Assembly: GCF_014673495.1 (NCBI RefSeq)
Contig: NZ_CP051006.1
Coordinates: 1,116,001 to 1,180,000, forward strand
Direction: 5' to 3'
DNA from: Streptomyces griseofuscus
GTDB lineage: Bacteria > Actinomycetota > Actinomycetes > Streptomycetales > Streptomycetaceae
Length of the DNA: 64,000 nucleotides
Shown here: piece after piece, positions 41,011 through 48,615 of the stretch
Layout: each line of letters starts with the position of its first letter
How positions within the stretch are numbered: position 1 is the first letter of the stretch
The notes under the pieces: generated by a model
Databases searched by the model: none
What the model saw: only the letters and a program-made list of their open reading frames with translations
What the model was told of the DNA's origin: nothing
Translations under genes and position numbers: made by a program

Positions 41011-42321
41011 ATGAGCACGCAGCCCGACACCGCCGCCTGGTCCTTCGAGACGAAGCAGATCCACGCGGGCGCCGTCCCCGATCCCGCGACCGGCGCACGG
41101 GCCACCCCCGTCTACCAGACCACCTCGTTCGTGTTCCGGGACACCCGGCACGCGGCCGACCTGTTCTCGCTGGCCGAGCCCGGCAACATCTACACCCGGA
41201 TCCACAACCCCACCACCGACGTGTTCGAGCAGCGGATCGCCGCGCTGGAGGGCGGGGTCGGGGCGGTCGCGCTGGCCTCGGGGCAGGCCGCGGAGACCCT
41301 GGCGATCCTGACCCTGGCGGGCGCCGGTGACCACATCGTCTCCAGCACGGCGCTGTACGGCGGCACGTACAACCTCTTCCGGCACACGCTGGCGCGGCTC
41401 GGCATCGAGGTGTCGTTCGTGGACGACCCGGACGACCCCGAGGCCTGGCGGGCGGCGATCCGGCCCACCACCAAGGCGCTGTTCGCCGAGTCGCTCGGCA
41501 ACCCGCGCGGCAATGTGCTGGACGTACGGGCGATCGCGGACGTGGCGCACGCGGCCGGGGTGCCCCTGATCGTGGACAACACCGTGCCCACCCCGTATCT
41601 GCTGCGGCCGATCGAGCACGGCGCGGACATCGTGGTGCACTCGGCGACCAAGTTCCTCGGCGGCCACGGCACCGCGGTCGCGGGGGTGGTGGTGGACGGC
41701 GGCACCTTCGACTTCGGTGCCCACGCGGACCGGTTCCCGGACTTCAGCGAGCCGGACCCGAGCTACCACGGGCTGCGCTACTGGCCGGCGCTCGGTCCCG
41801 GCGCGTTCGCGGTGAAGCTGCGGGTGCAGCTGCTGCGCGACCTCGGCCCGGCGCTCGCCCCGCACTCGGCGTTCCTGCTGCTCCAGGGCGTGGAGACGCT
41901 GAGCCTGCGGCTTGAGCGGCACACCGCCAACGCGCAGGCGCTCGCCGAGTGGCTGGAGCAGCGGGACGAGGTGGCGACCGTCCACTACGCGGGCCTGGAG
42001 TCCAGCCCGTGGTACGAGACCGGGCAGAAGTACCTGCCGCGCGGGGCCGGTGCCATCGTCTCCTTCGAGCTGCGCGGCGGGATCGAGGCGGGCAAGCGGT
42101 TCGTGGACGCGGTCGAGCTGTTCAGCCATCTCGCGAACATCGGCGATGTACGCAGTCTGATCATCCACCCGGCGTCCACCACGCACAGCCAGCTCACCGA
42201 GGAGGAGGCGGCGGCCACCGGTACGGCGCCGGGTCTGGTGCGGCTGTCGGTCGGCATCGAGAACCTGGCCGATCTCAAGGCGGATCTGGAGGCCGGCTTC
42301 CGCGCGGCGAAGGGCGCGTAG
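41011..42321 (+). CDS. metY: O-acetylhomoserine sulfhydrylase (PLP-dependent)
   Basis: Cys/Met metabolism PLP enzyme making homocysteine from O-acetylhomoserine and sulfide. 436 residues. Visible are [41 protein letters not shown], and the PLP-lysine motif [13 protein letters not shown]; ending with [15 protein letters not shown] at 41011 has GAGGAG 8 nt upstream; the frame upstream to 40900 is leader. Abuts metX with no gap, so they are coupled. Confidence 0.95.
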   Translation: MSTQPDTAAWSFETKQIHAGAVPDPATGARATPVYQTTSFVFRDTRHAADLFSLAEPGNIYTRIHNPTTDVFEQRIAALEGGVGAVALASGQAAETLAILTLAGAGDHIVSSTALYGGTYNLFRHTLARLGIEVSFVDDPDDPEAWRAAIRPTTKALFAESLGNPRGNVLDVRAIADVAHAAGVPLIVDNTVPTPYLLRPIEHGADIVVHSATKFLGGHGTAVAGVVVDGGTFDFGAHADRFPDFSEPDPSYHGLRYWPALGPGAFAVKLRVQLLRDLGPALAPHSAFLLLQGVETLSLRLERHTANAQALAEWLEQRDEVATVHYAGLESSPWYETGQKYLPRGAGAIVSFELRGGIEAGKRFVDAVELFSHLANIGDVRSLIIHPASTTHSQLTEEEAAATGTAPGLVRLSVGIENLADLKADLEAGFRAAKGA

Positions 42322-43461
42322 GTGGGCGCGGTCACGGCGACCGAGCGGGTGCCGGCCACCGGAGCCTGGCGGGAGGGGGACCCGCCGGGCCGCCGGCGGT
42401 GGTTCACGGCCGACCGGCCGCTGCCGCTGGAGGCGGGCGGTGAACTCCCCGGTGTACGGCTCGCGTTCGAGACCTGGGGGCGGCTCGCGCCGGACGCGTC
42501 CAACGCGGTGCTGGTGCTGCACGCGCTGACCGGCGACAGCCATGTCGCCGGTCCCGCCGGGCCCGGGCACCCGACGCCCGGCTGGTGGGAGCCGCTGGTC
42601 GGGCCGGGGCGGCCGCTGGACACCGACCGGTGGTTCGTGGTGGCCCCCAATGTGCTGGGCGGCTGCCAGGGCAGCACGGGGCCGTCCTCGGCGCGTCCGG
42701 ACGGCCGCCGGGCATGGGGCGGCGCCTTCCCGTTCCTCACCCAGCGGGACCAGGTCGCGGCGGAGGCGGCGCTCGCGGACGCGCTCGGCATCGACCGCTG
42801 GGCCCTGGTGGCGGGCGGTTCGATGGGCGGGATGCGGGCGGTGGAGTGGGCGGCGTCGTACCCGGAGCGCACCGGGGCGCTGCTGCTGCTCGCCACGACG
42901 GGGGCGGCGAGCGCGGAGCAGATCGCCTGGGCGGGGATCCAGTTGCGGGCGATCCGCACGGACCCCGACTGGCGGGGCGGCGACTACCACGACGCCGCCC
43001 GCGGTCCGCACACCGGCCTCGGGCTCGCCCGCCGCCTCGCCCATGTCACCTACCGCAGCGAGCCGGAACTGGCCACTCGCTTCGGCCGGGCCCCGCAGGA
43101 CGCGGAGCACCCCTGGCGGGGCGGCCGCTACCAGGTGGACTCCTATCTGGACCATCACGCCGAGAAGCTGGTACGACGCTTCGACGCGGCGAGTTACGTC
43201 GTCCTCACGGAGGCCATGAACGCCCACGACACCGGCCGCTCCCGGGGCGGCCTGCGCTCCGCCCTCGCCCGGGTCACGGCCCCCACCCTGGTCGCCGGCG
43301 TCGACTCCGACCGCCTCTATCCCCTCGCCCAGCAGCATGAGCTGGCCGCCGCGATCCCGGGCGCGGACCGGACGCGGGTGGTGCAATCGCCGTACGGACA
43401 CGACGGGTTCCTGATCGAGACGGAGCAGGTGGGCGCGCTGGTCACGGAGTTGCTGGGCTGA
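42322..43461 (+). CDS. metX: homoserine O-acetyltransferase
   Basis: Alpha/beta-hydrolase-fold acyltransferase providing O-acetylhomoserine for MetY. 379 residues. HALTGDSHVAGP, NVLGGCQGSTGPSS, nucleophile elbow AGGSMGGMRAVEWA, and late catalytic Asp and His in VAGVDSDRLYPL and SPYGHDGFLIE. The GTG start immediately follows the metY TAG. Typical actinobacterial metY-metX order. Confidence 0.95.
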   Translation: MGAVTATERVPATGAWREGDPPGRRRWFTADRPLPLEAGGELPGVRLAFETWGRLAPDASNAVLVLHALTGDSHVAGPAGPGHPTPGWWEPLVGPGRPLDTDRWFVVAPNVLGGCQGSTGPSSARPDGRRAWGGAFPFLTQRDQVAAEAALADALGIDRWALVAGGSMGGMRAVEWAASYPERTGALLLLATTGAASAEQIAWAGIQLRAIRTDPDWRGGDYHDAARGPHTGLGLARRLAHVTYRSEPELATRFGRAPQDAEHPWRGGRYQVDSYLDHHAEKLVRRFDAASYVVLTEAMNAHDTGRSRGGLRSALARVTAPTLVAGVDSDRLYPLAQQHELAAAIPGADRTRVVQSPYGHDGFLIETEQVGALVTELLG

Positions 43462-43464
43462 TCG

Positions 43465-43785
43465 TCACCACTCACGTGGGGCGATCAGCTCCTCCGCGTC
43501 CGCCTCCCCGAAGCCGTACGCCCGGGCGATGTACCGGAACTCGCCGCCTACCTCGTCCCGGGCCACGGTCTCGATCTCGCTGCCCGCGGCCTCGAACTGG
43601 GCCTCCAGCGCGTTGAACTCCTCGCTGGCCGCGTGCGTAAGCCGGTAGAGCGCGGGCAGGTCGGCGGGCCGCTCGGCCTCGATGCGGGCGCACAGGGCGA
43701 GCAGGATCGCCCGGGCCTTGTCCAGGGCGTGGTCCGGGTAGTACGCGTCCCCGTACAGCGCCGCCAGGAAGGTATGTTCCTTCAC
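43465..43785 (-). CDS. DUF5713 family protein
   Basis: A 106-residue cytosolic protein of unknown function. The family pattern is clear: LAALYGDAYYPDHALDKAR, RLTHAASEEFNALEAQF, GSEIETVARDEVGGEF and the end FGEADAEELIAPREW. GTG at 43785 coincides with the predicted transcription start of a TTGTCAGTGGC promoter, so the mRNA is leaderless. The stop lies 4 bp after the convergent metX stop. A role in the DNA-damage response is suggested only by the promoter. Confidence 0.85.
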   Translation of the reverse strand: MKEHTFLAALYGDAYYPDHALDKARAILLALCARIEAERPADLPALYRLTHAASEEFNALEAQFEAAGSEIETVARDEVGGEFRYIARAYGFGEADAEELIAPREW

Positions 43786-43791
43786 AGCGCG

Positions 43792-43814
43792 ATCCTGCAC
43801 CACGCCACTGACAA
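43792..43814 (-). promoter_or_regulatory. RecA-NDp/PafBC-type promoter of the DUF5713 gene
   Basis: On the minus strand TTGTCAGTGGC (43814-43804), N6, CAGGAT (43797-43792), then 6 nt to the GTG at 43785. The spacing is identical to that before the HEAT-repeat gene. The divergent amidohydrolase gene begins 32 bp away. Confidence 0.72.
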
Positions 43815-43845
43815 CGACGCCACCGCCGACGCCCCGGAGTCCCCG

Positions 43846-44625
43846 ATGCCCGCGTTCGAACTCCTGCCCGGCGCCCCCGACTCCCCCGTTCTGCTGCATG
43901 TGCCGCACTCCGCCCGCGCGATCCCCCGGGACGTCCGGGACGGGATCCTGCTGGACGAGGCCGCTCTGGAGCGGGAGTTGGACCACATCACGGACGCGCA
44001 CACCGCGGAGCTGGCCGGGCGGGCGGCGGGGGCGGCCGGGAAGGCGCCGTGGCGGTTCGTGAACCGGTTGTCGCGGCTGGTGGTGGATCCGGAGCGGTTC
44101 CCGGACGAGCGGGAGGAGATGCTGGCCGTCGGCATGGGCGCCGTGTACACACGGACCACGCACCGGGCGGAGCTGCGGCCCGCGGACACCGACCCGCGGC
44201 CGTTGGTCGAGCGGTACTTCCGGCCGTACGCCGAGGCCATGACACGGGCCGTGGCCGGGCGGCTGGCGGCGACCGGGCGGGCGGTGATCGTGGATGTGCA
44301 CTCCTACCCGGCGCGGGCGCTCCCCTACGAGCTGCACGGGGACGGCCCGCGGCCGCCGGTGTGCCTGGGCACCGACCCCTTCCACACCCCGCCGAAGCTG
44401 CTCGCCGCCGCCCGCGAGGCGTTCGCCGGGTGCGGGGGGACGGGGCTGGACAGCCCGTTCGCCGGGACCTACGTGCCACTGGCGTACTACGGCACCGATC
44501 CCCGCGTCGAGGCGCTGATGATCGAGCTTCGGCGGGACACCTACATGGACGAGCCCGGCGGACCGGCAGGACCGGGACTGGACCGGCTCGCGGCGGCGCT
44601 GGCCACCCTGGTCGACGCCCTCTAG
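43846..44625 (+). CDS. N-formylglutamate amidohydrolase family protein
   Basis: Metal-dependent hydrolase of 259 residues. Motifs VLLHVPHSARAIP, the acidic DHITDAHTAELA, VNRLSRLVVDPERFPD and VIVDVHSYPARALP fit the HutG/FGase family that releases formate from N-formylglutamate in histidine degradation. A late IELRRDTYMDEPGG also matches. ATG at 43846 has GGAG about 7 nt upstream. No other hut gene is nearby. Confidence 0.88.
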   Translation: MPAFELLPGAPDSPVLLHVPHSARAIPRDVRDGILLDEAALERELDHITDAHTAELAGRAAGAAGKAPWRFVNRLSRLVVDPERFPDEREEMLAVGMGAVYTRTTHRAELRPADTDPRPLVERYFRPYAEAMTRAVAGRLAATGRAVIVDVHSYPARALPYELHGDGPRPPVCLGTDPFHTPPKLLAAAREAFAGCGGTGLDSPFAGTYVPLAYYGTDPRVEALMIELRRDTYMDEPGGPAGPGLDRLAAALATLVDAL

Positions 44626-44742
44626 CCGGGCCCGGCTGAGAACGCCGCAGCCACGCCGGTCGGCGGCCCGTGAACCCTCCGCCTGGAGCAGTCCCGCACG
44701 ACACCCGCCGTGCCCCGCCCCATCGTGGAGGGCATGACGACC

Positions 44743-45960
44743 ATGGAGACCAGCGCGCCCACCGGTCAGGAACCGCCCCCCGTGCGGGACTGGCCCGCGA
44801 TCGATCTGGACGGCACCGAGTTCGACCCGGTGCTCGCGGGTCTGGTGCGCGAGGGGCCGCTGACCCGAATACGGCTGCCGTTCGGGGAGGGCTGGGCCTG
44901 GCTGGCCACCCGCTACGAACATGTGAAGCTGATCACCAACGATCCCCGGTTCAGCCGCGCGGAGGTCGCCCGCGGCCGGGTCACCCGGCTGGCGCCGAAC
45001 TTCGCACCCCGCCCCGGCTCGCTCGCCTGGGCCGACCAGCCGGACCACAACCGGCTGCGCAAGCCCATCTCGGGTGCCTTCACGGTCGGCGCGATGAAGC
45101 GGCTGCGGCCCCGCGCCCAGGAGATCCTGGACGAGCTGGTGGACGGCATGGTCCGCGAGGGCCCGCCCGCCGACCTGGTCGAGCGGGTGCTGGAGCCGTT
45201 CCCGTTGTACGTCGTCAGCGAGATGATGGGTGTCCCCGGCACCGACCGCGAGCAGGTGCACGACTGGACCCGGCAGATCATCTCCCTGTCCGGGGGCGCG
45301 GAGGCCGCCGACCGGGCCAAGAACGGCCTGTACGGCTGGATCACCGAGATCGTCCGGGCCCGCGCGCGCAGCGCCGGGGAGGACGTCTACTCGCTGCTCG
45401 CGGGCGCCGTGGCGCGCGGTGAGATCGGCGAGGAGGAGGCCGTCGGGCTCGCCGGTCCGCTCCAGATCGGCGGCGAGGCGGTCACCCACAACTGCGGGCA
45501 GATGCTCTATCTGATGCTGACCCGGCCGGAGTTGATGGCACGCATGCGCGCACGGCCGGACGAACGCGGCCCGGTGTTCGACGAGTTGCTGCGCTGGATC
45601 CCGCACCGCAGCACCGTCGGGCTCGCCCGGATCGCCCTGGAGGACGTGGAGATCGCCGGGCACCGGATCGCCGCGGGCGAGGCGGTCTACGTCTCCTACC
45701 TGGCCGCCAACCGCGATCCGGAGGTCTTCCCCGACCCGGACGGCATCCTCCCGGACCGGGACCCCAACCCGCATGTCGCCTTCGGCAACGGCCACCACTA
45801 CTGCACCGGCGCGGTCCTGGCCCGCCTCCAGCTGGAACTGCTGGTGGACACGCTCCTCGACCGGCTGCCGGGGCTGCGGCTCGCCGTACCGCCGGAGGAT
45901 GTCGAGTGGCGGCAGCAGACGATGATCCGCGGGCCGCGCACCCTGCCGGTGACCTGGTGA
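44743..45960 (+). CDS. cytochrome P450 with non-canonical I-helix
   Basis: A 405-residue P450. The heme loop FGNGHHYCTG (347-356, Cys354) and the K-helix ELLR (281-284) are normal. The I-helix reads QIGGEAVTHN (241-250), so the usual acid-threonine pair of AGxETT is replaced by Ala-Val followed by Thr248. Such changes occur in P450s that perform coupling or other unusual chemistry. ATG at 44743 is 10 nt from GGAGG; the ATG at 44734 is too close. No redox partners are adjacent and the substrate is unknown. Confidence 0.88.
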   Translation: METSAPTGQEPPPVRDWPAIDLDGTEFDPVLAGLVREGPLTRIRLPFGEGWAWLATRYEHVKLITNDPRFSRAEVARGRVTRLAPNFAPRPGSLAWADQPDHNRLRKPISGAFTVGAMKRLRPRAQEILDELVDGMVREGPPADLVERVLEPFPLYVVSEMMGVPGTDREQVHDWTRQIISLSGGAEAADRAKNGLYGWITEIVRARARSAGEDVYSLLAGAVARGEIGEEEAVGLAGPLQIGGEAVTHNCGQMLYLMLTRPELMARMRARPDERGPVFDELLRWIPHRSTVGLARIALEDVEIAGHRIAAGEAVYVSYLAANRDPEVFPDPDGILPDRDPNPHVAFGNGHHYCTGAVLARLQLELLVDTLLDRLPGLRLAVPPEDVEWRQQTMIRGPRTLPVTW

Positions 45961-45972
45961 GCCGGTCCCCGC

Positions 45973-46488
45973 TCAGGCCCGCAGCCACTCCGTGACGATC
46001 ACCTCCGTGCCGGTGCGCAGCCGCAGGGCGAAGGGCCCGCGGGGCGGGTCGTCGCTGAGGAAGCGGCCGAGGCTGTCGACGGCGACCGGGCGGGCGGCGC
46101 CCGGACCGCCGAGCACCTCGATCCGCGCCGAACCCGGCGGCAGCACCTGCCCGATCAGACCCTCCCCCGTGACCTCGACATCGACGGTGAGCGCGCCCGC
46201 GCGGAACGTCAGCATGCGCGGCGCGTCCGTGACCCCGCGCACCGGCAGCGCGTCCACCAGCGAGTCGAAGGTCAGCTCGGCGATCCGCGCGTCGAGGTCG
46301 TGCAAGGCGTAGGCCTCGAGCGCGAGTTGGCGCAGGAAGTCGGGCACGGGGTCGAGGACGGCCGCGGCCTGCCGCAGCTCCTCCTCCAGCAGGGCGTCCG
46401 CCGTGGCCTCCAGCAGCGCGTCCGCCGACTCGTCCCCGTCCCCGTCCCCGTTCGCCCCGTCGTACGGGAACCCGTTGTCCTTGTTCAT
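45973..46488 (-). CDS. small sigma-factor-linked protein, possible soluble anti-sigma partner
   Basis: A 171-residue soluble protein with no recognised family. The first half is acidic and helical (ALLEATADALLEEELRQ, LARQLALEAYALHD-like). The second half looks all-beta (MLTFRAGALTVDVEVTGEGLIGQ, SARIEVLGGPG, DSLGRFLSDDPPRGPFALRL). The ATG overlaps the stop of the sigma gene (ATGA), so the two are made together. Genes in this position often encode regulators of the sigma factor; that role is inference. Confidence 0.65.
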   Translation of the reverse strand: MNKDNGFPYDGANGDGDGDESADALLEATADALLEEELRQAAAVLDPVPDFLRQLALEAYALHDLDARIAELTFDSLVDALPVRGVTDAPRMLTFRAGALTVDVEVTGEGLIGQVLPPGSARIEVLGGPGAARPVAVDSLGRFLSDDPPRGPFALRLRTGTEVIVTEWLRA

Positions 46489-47060
46489 GCCGCACCCCGT
46501 TGGTCCATCCGGGCCCGCAGCCGGCGCAGACAGCGCTGGCGCAGGGGGCCGATGCTGCCGACCGCGATACCGAGCGCGGCCGAGATCTCCACATAGCTGG
46601 GCGGTGGCGAGGACACCAGCACACGCAGCAACTGACGGCAGCGCTCGCCCAGTTCGTCCAGCTCCTGCCACAGGCGGCGGACCCGTTCGGCCCGGTCCGC
46701 CGCCTCCTCGGAGTCGATCAGTGTCTGCTCCGGCGTACGGTCGTCGCTGGCCCGGTCCAGGACCTGCGGATCATCCGTGAGGGTGAGCCGCGTCATGCCC
46801 TTGATGACCTTCAGGCATTCATGGCGGGCGGTGCTCGCCAGCCAGGCGCCGGTCTTGTCGGGCTCCCTGATCCGCCCCAGATGCTGGGCGAAGCGGAACC
46901 ACACGGTCTGGTAGACCTCGTGCCCGTCCGCGTCGGAGAGCCGATGGGCGCGCACCACCGACCACACCAACGGGCTCATGCCCTCGACCAGCGCCTTCCA
47001 GGCCGCGGCGTCCCCGTCGACGGCGGACCGGACGAGCGCGCCGACCTCTGTTCGGTCCAC
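46485..47060 (-). CDS. RNA polymerase sigma-70 family factor, ECF-like
   Basis: A 191-residue sigma factor with region 2 (WKALVEGMSPLVWSVVRAH and YQTVWFRFAQHL) and region 4 (LDELGERCRQLLRVL, SYVEISAALGIAVGSIGPLRQ). Regions 1 and 3 are absent. GTG at 47060 is preceded by GAGGGG at 8 nt. It follows the subtilase gene by 59 bp and is coupled to the small downstream protein. Divergent CHAT gene is a possible target. Confidence 0.87.
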   Translation of the reverse strand: MDRTEVGALVRSAVDGDAAAWKALVEGMSPLVWSVVRAHRLSDADGHEVYQTVWFRFAQHLGRIREPDKTGAWLASTARHECLKVIKGMTRLTLTDDPQVLDRASDDRTPEQTLIDSEEAADRAERVRRLWQELDELGERCRQLLRVLVSSPPPSYVEISAALGIAVGSIGPLRQRCLRRLRARMDQRGAA

Positions 47061-47119
47061 GGCTCCACCCCTCGTATAGGGCTCGTCATGGTACGCCGTG
47101 GAGCGGAGGGTTCCGGCGC

Positions 47120-48541
47120 TCACGCGGGCAGCGCCGGGGCCGTGACCGGGACCGGGCGCCAGGTGGGCGGCCGGAGCGCGCGCACCTTCGCACCGCGGAC
47201 ATCGGTGCGGTGGGTCGCGTCGGCCAGCAGCCGGGCGCCCGCCGTACGGGGATCGCGCTCGCGCTCGGACGTCATCAGGGCGGCGACGAGCCCGGCGGCG
47301 ACCGGGGTGGCGAAGGAGGTGCCGCTCCACTGCGCGAACCCGTCGAACATCACCTGGTCCGGCTTGCCCCCGGTGCTCTCCCGCGCCTCGCTCAACGCGC
47401 CGGTGTGGCGCGGGTACTGGCAGGTGCAGGAGTAGTCGAAGCCGTACCGGCAGTCGTCGTAGGTGGAGTGCTGGTAGAGGTACGGCACCGGGGTGCCGAA
47501 GCCGGTCAGAGCGCTGGTGAGGCGCTCGCCGGGGGCGAAGACACGGACCCAGCGGCCGTGGTTGCTGAAGCAGGCGGGGCCTTCGCCGTCCGAGCGCAGC
47601 GCGCCGACCGACACGACGCTGTCCGCGTACTCGGGCAGGGCCGAGTAGGCGGCGGGCCAGAACGGCACGTCGCTGCCGTTGTTCCCGGCGGCGGCGACCA
47701 ACAGGGTGCGCTGCTCGCGCAGTTCGCGCATGAACGCGTCCAGGCCGAGGAGCCCGTGCAGGCCCGGGGCGGGGCTGCCCGCGGACAGGCTGATCACATC
47801 GGGCCAGCCGGCCCCCTCGACGGCCTCGAAGAGCCGGGCGCCGAACTCCGACTCCAGTACGGCGCCCGCGTCGTTCAGGGTGCCGCGGACGGTGATGTCG
47901 GTGTTGGGCGCGACGGCCGCGAGGATGCCCGCGATGAAGGTGCCGTGGCCGACGTACTGGCGCAGCACCCCGCCGTCGGTCTCGGCCGCCTGGGTGTCGC
48001 CGGTGGTGTGGGCGAGCAGCGGGTAGGCGTGGTGGTCGTGCACCAGACCGGTGTCGACCACCAGGACGCGGACGGCGGTGGCGGGGTCGTGTCCGGTCCC
48101 GGCGGCGGCCGGGTTGGGCGCCGCGGAGCGCGCGATGGGCACCGGTTCGTCCCCGGGGCAGGCGTTGACCGCGATGTGCACCACATGGTTGCGGCTGACC
48201 AGCCGGCGCCCGTGCCGCTCCTCGGCCGCGCGCAGGGCGCCCAGGGCGTGCGGCACCACGTCGTCCCCGAGGTCGGGGGCGCCGACCCGGATACGGGTGA
48301 CCCCGGTGCGGCCGCCGTCCGGGCCGTCGCGGCGCACATGGTCGGGCAGCAGTCCCCGGGTCTCGGTGAAGTGGGCGCGCACCGTGTCCTCCACGGCGCG
48401 GGCCTCCTCCCCGGACCGGGCGAGGACGACCCCCTTCTCGTACAGCGGATGGCCGTCGTCGTCCGGGCCCATGGCCAACGGGACTTCGGGCATCGAGCGC
48501 TGGATGTGATCGAACTGTTCGCGGTATCGCTGGAGTGCCAT
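47120..48541 (-). CDS. cytosolic S8 (subtilisin-like) serine peptidase
   Basis: Subtilase of 473 residues with the triad VVDTG (Asp163), VGHGTFIAG (His199) and SGTSFATPVAAG (Ser409), and the oxyanion AAAGNNG (Asn287). There is no signal peptide and no transmembrane segment, so it acts in the cytoplasm. An N-terminal stretch of about 150 residues could be a propeptide or recognition domain. Four cysteines cluster at 364-374. ATG at 48541 has GGGAGGA about 7 nt upstream. First gene of the operon with the sigma factor, divergent from the CHAT protein. Confidence 0.9.
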   Translation of the reverse strand: MALQRYREQFDHIQRSMPEVPLAMGPDDDGHPLYEKGVVLARSGEEARAVEDTVRAHFTETRGLLPDHVRRDGPDGGRTGVTRIRVGAPDLGDDVVPHALGALRAAEERHGRRLVSRNHVVHIAVNACPGDEPVPIARSAAPNPAAAGTGHDPATAVRVLVVDTGLVHDHHAYPLLAHTTGDTQAAETDGGVLRQYVGHGTFIAGILAAVAPNTDITVRGTLNDAGAVLESEFGARLFEAVEGAGWPDVISLSAGSPAPGLHGLLGLDAFMRELREQRTLLVAAAGNNGSDVPFWPAAYSALPEYADSVVSVGALRSDGEGPACFSNHGRWVRVFAPGERLTSALTGFGTPVPYLYQHSTYDDCRYGFDYSCTCQYPRHTGALSEARESTGGKPDQVMFDGFAQWSGTSFATPVAAGLVAALMTSERERDPRTAGARLLADATHRTDVRGAKVRALRPPTWRPVPVTAPALPA

Positions 48542-48615
48542 GCCGTGTCCTCCCCCTGAAAGGCGGTGTACGAGAGTGAGAGCCGCCGGTCCGCCGTCTG
48601 ATACAGGCCACTACC

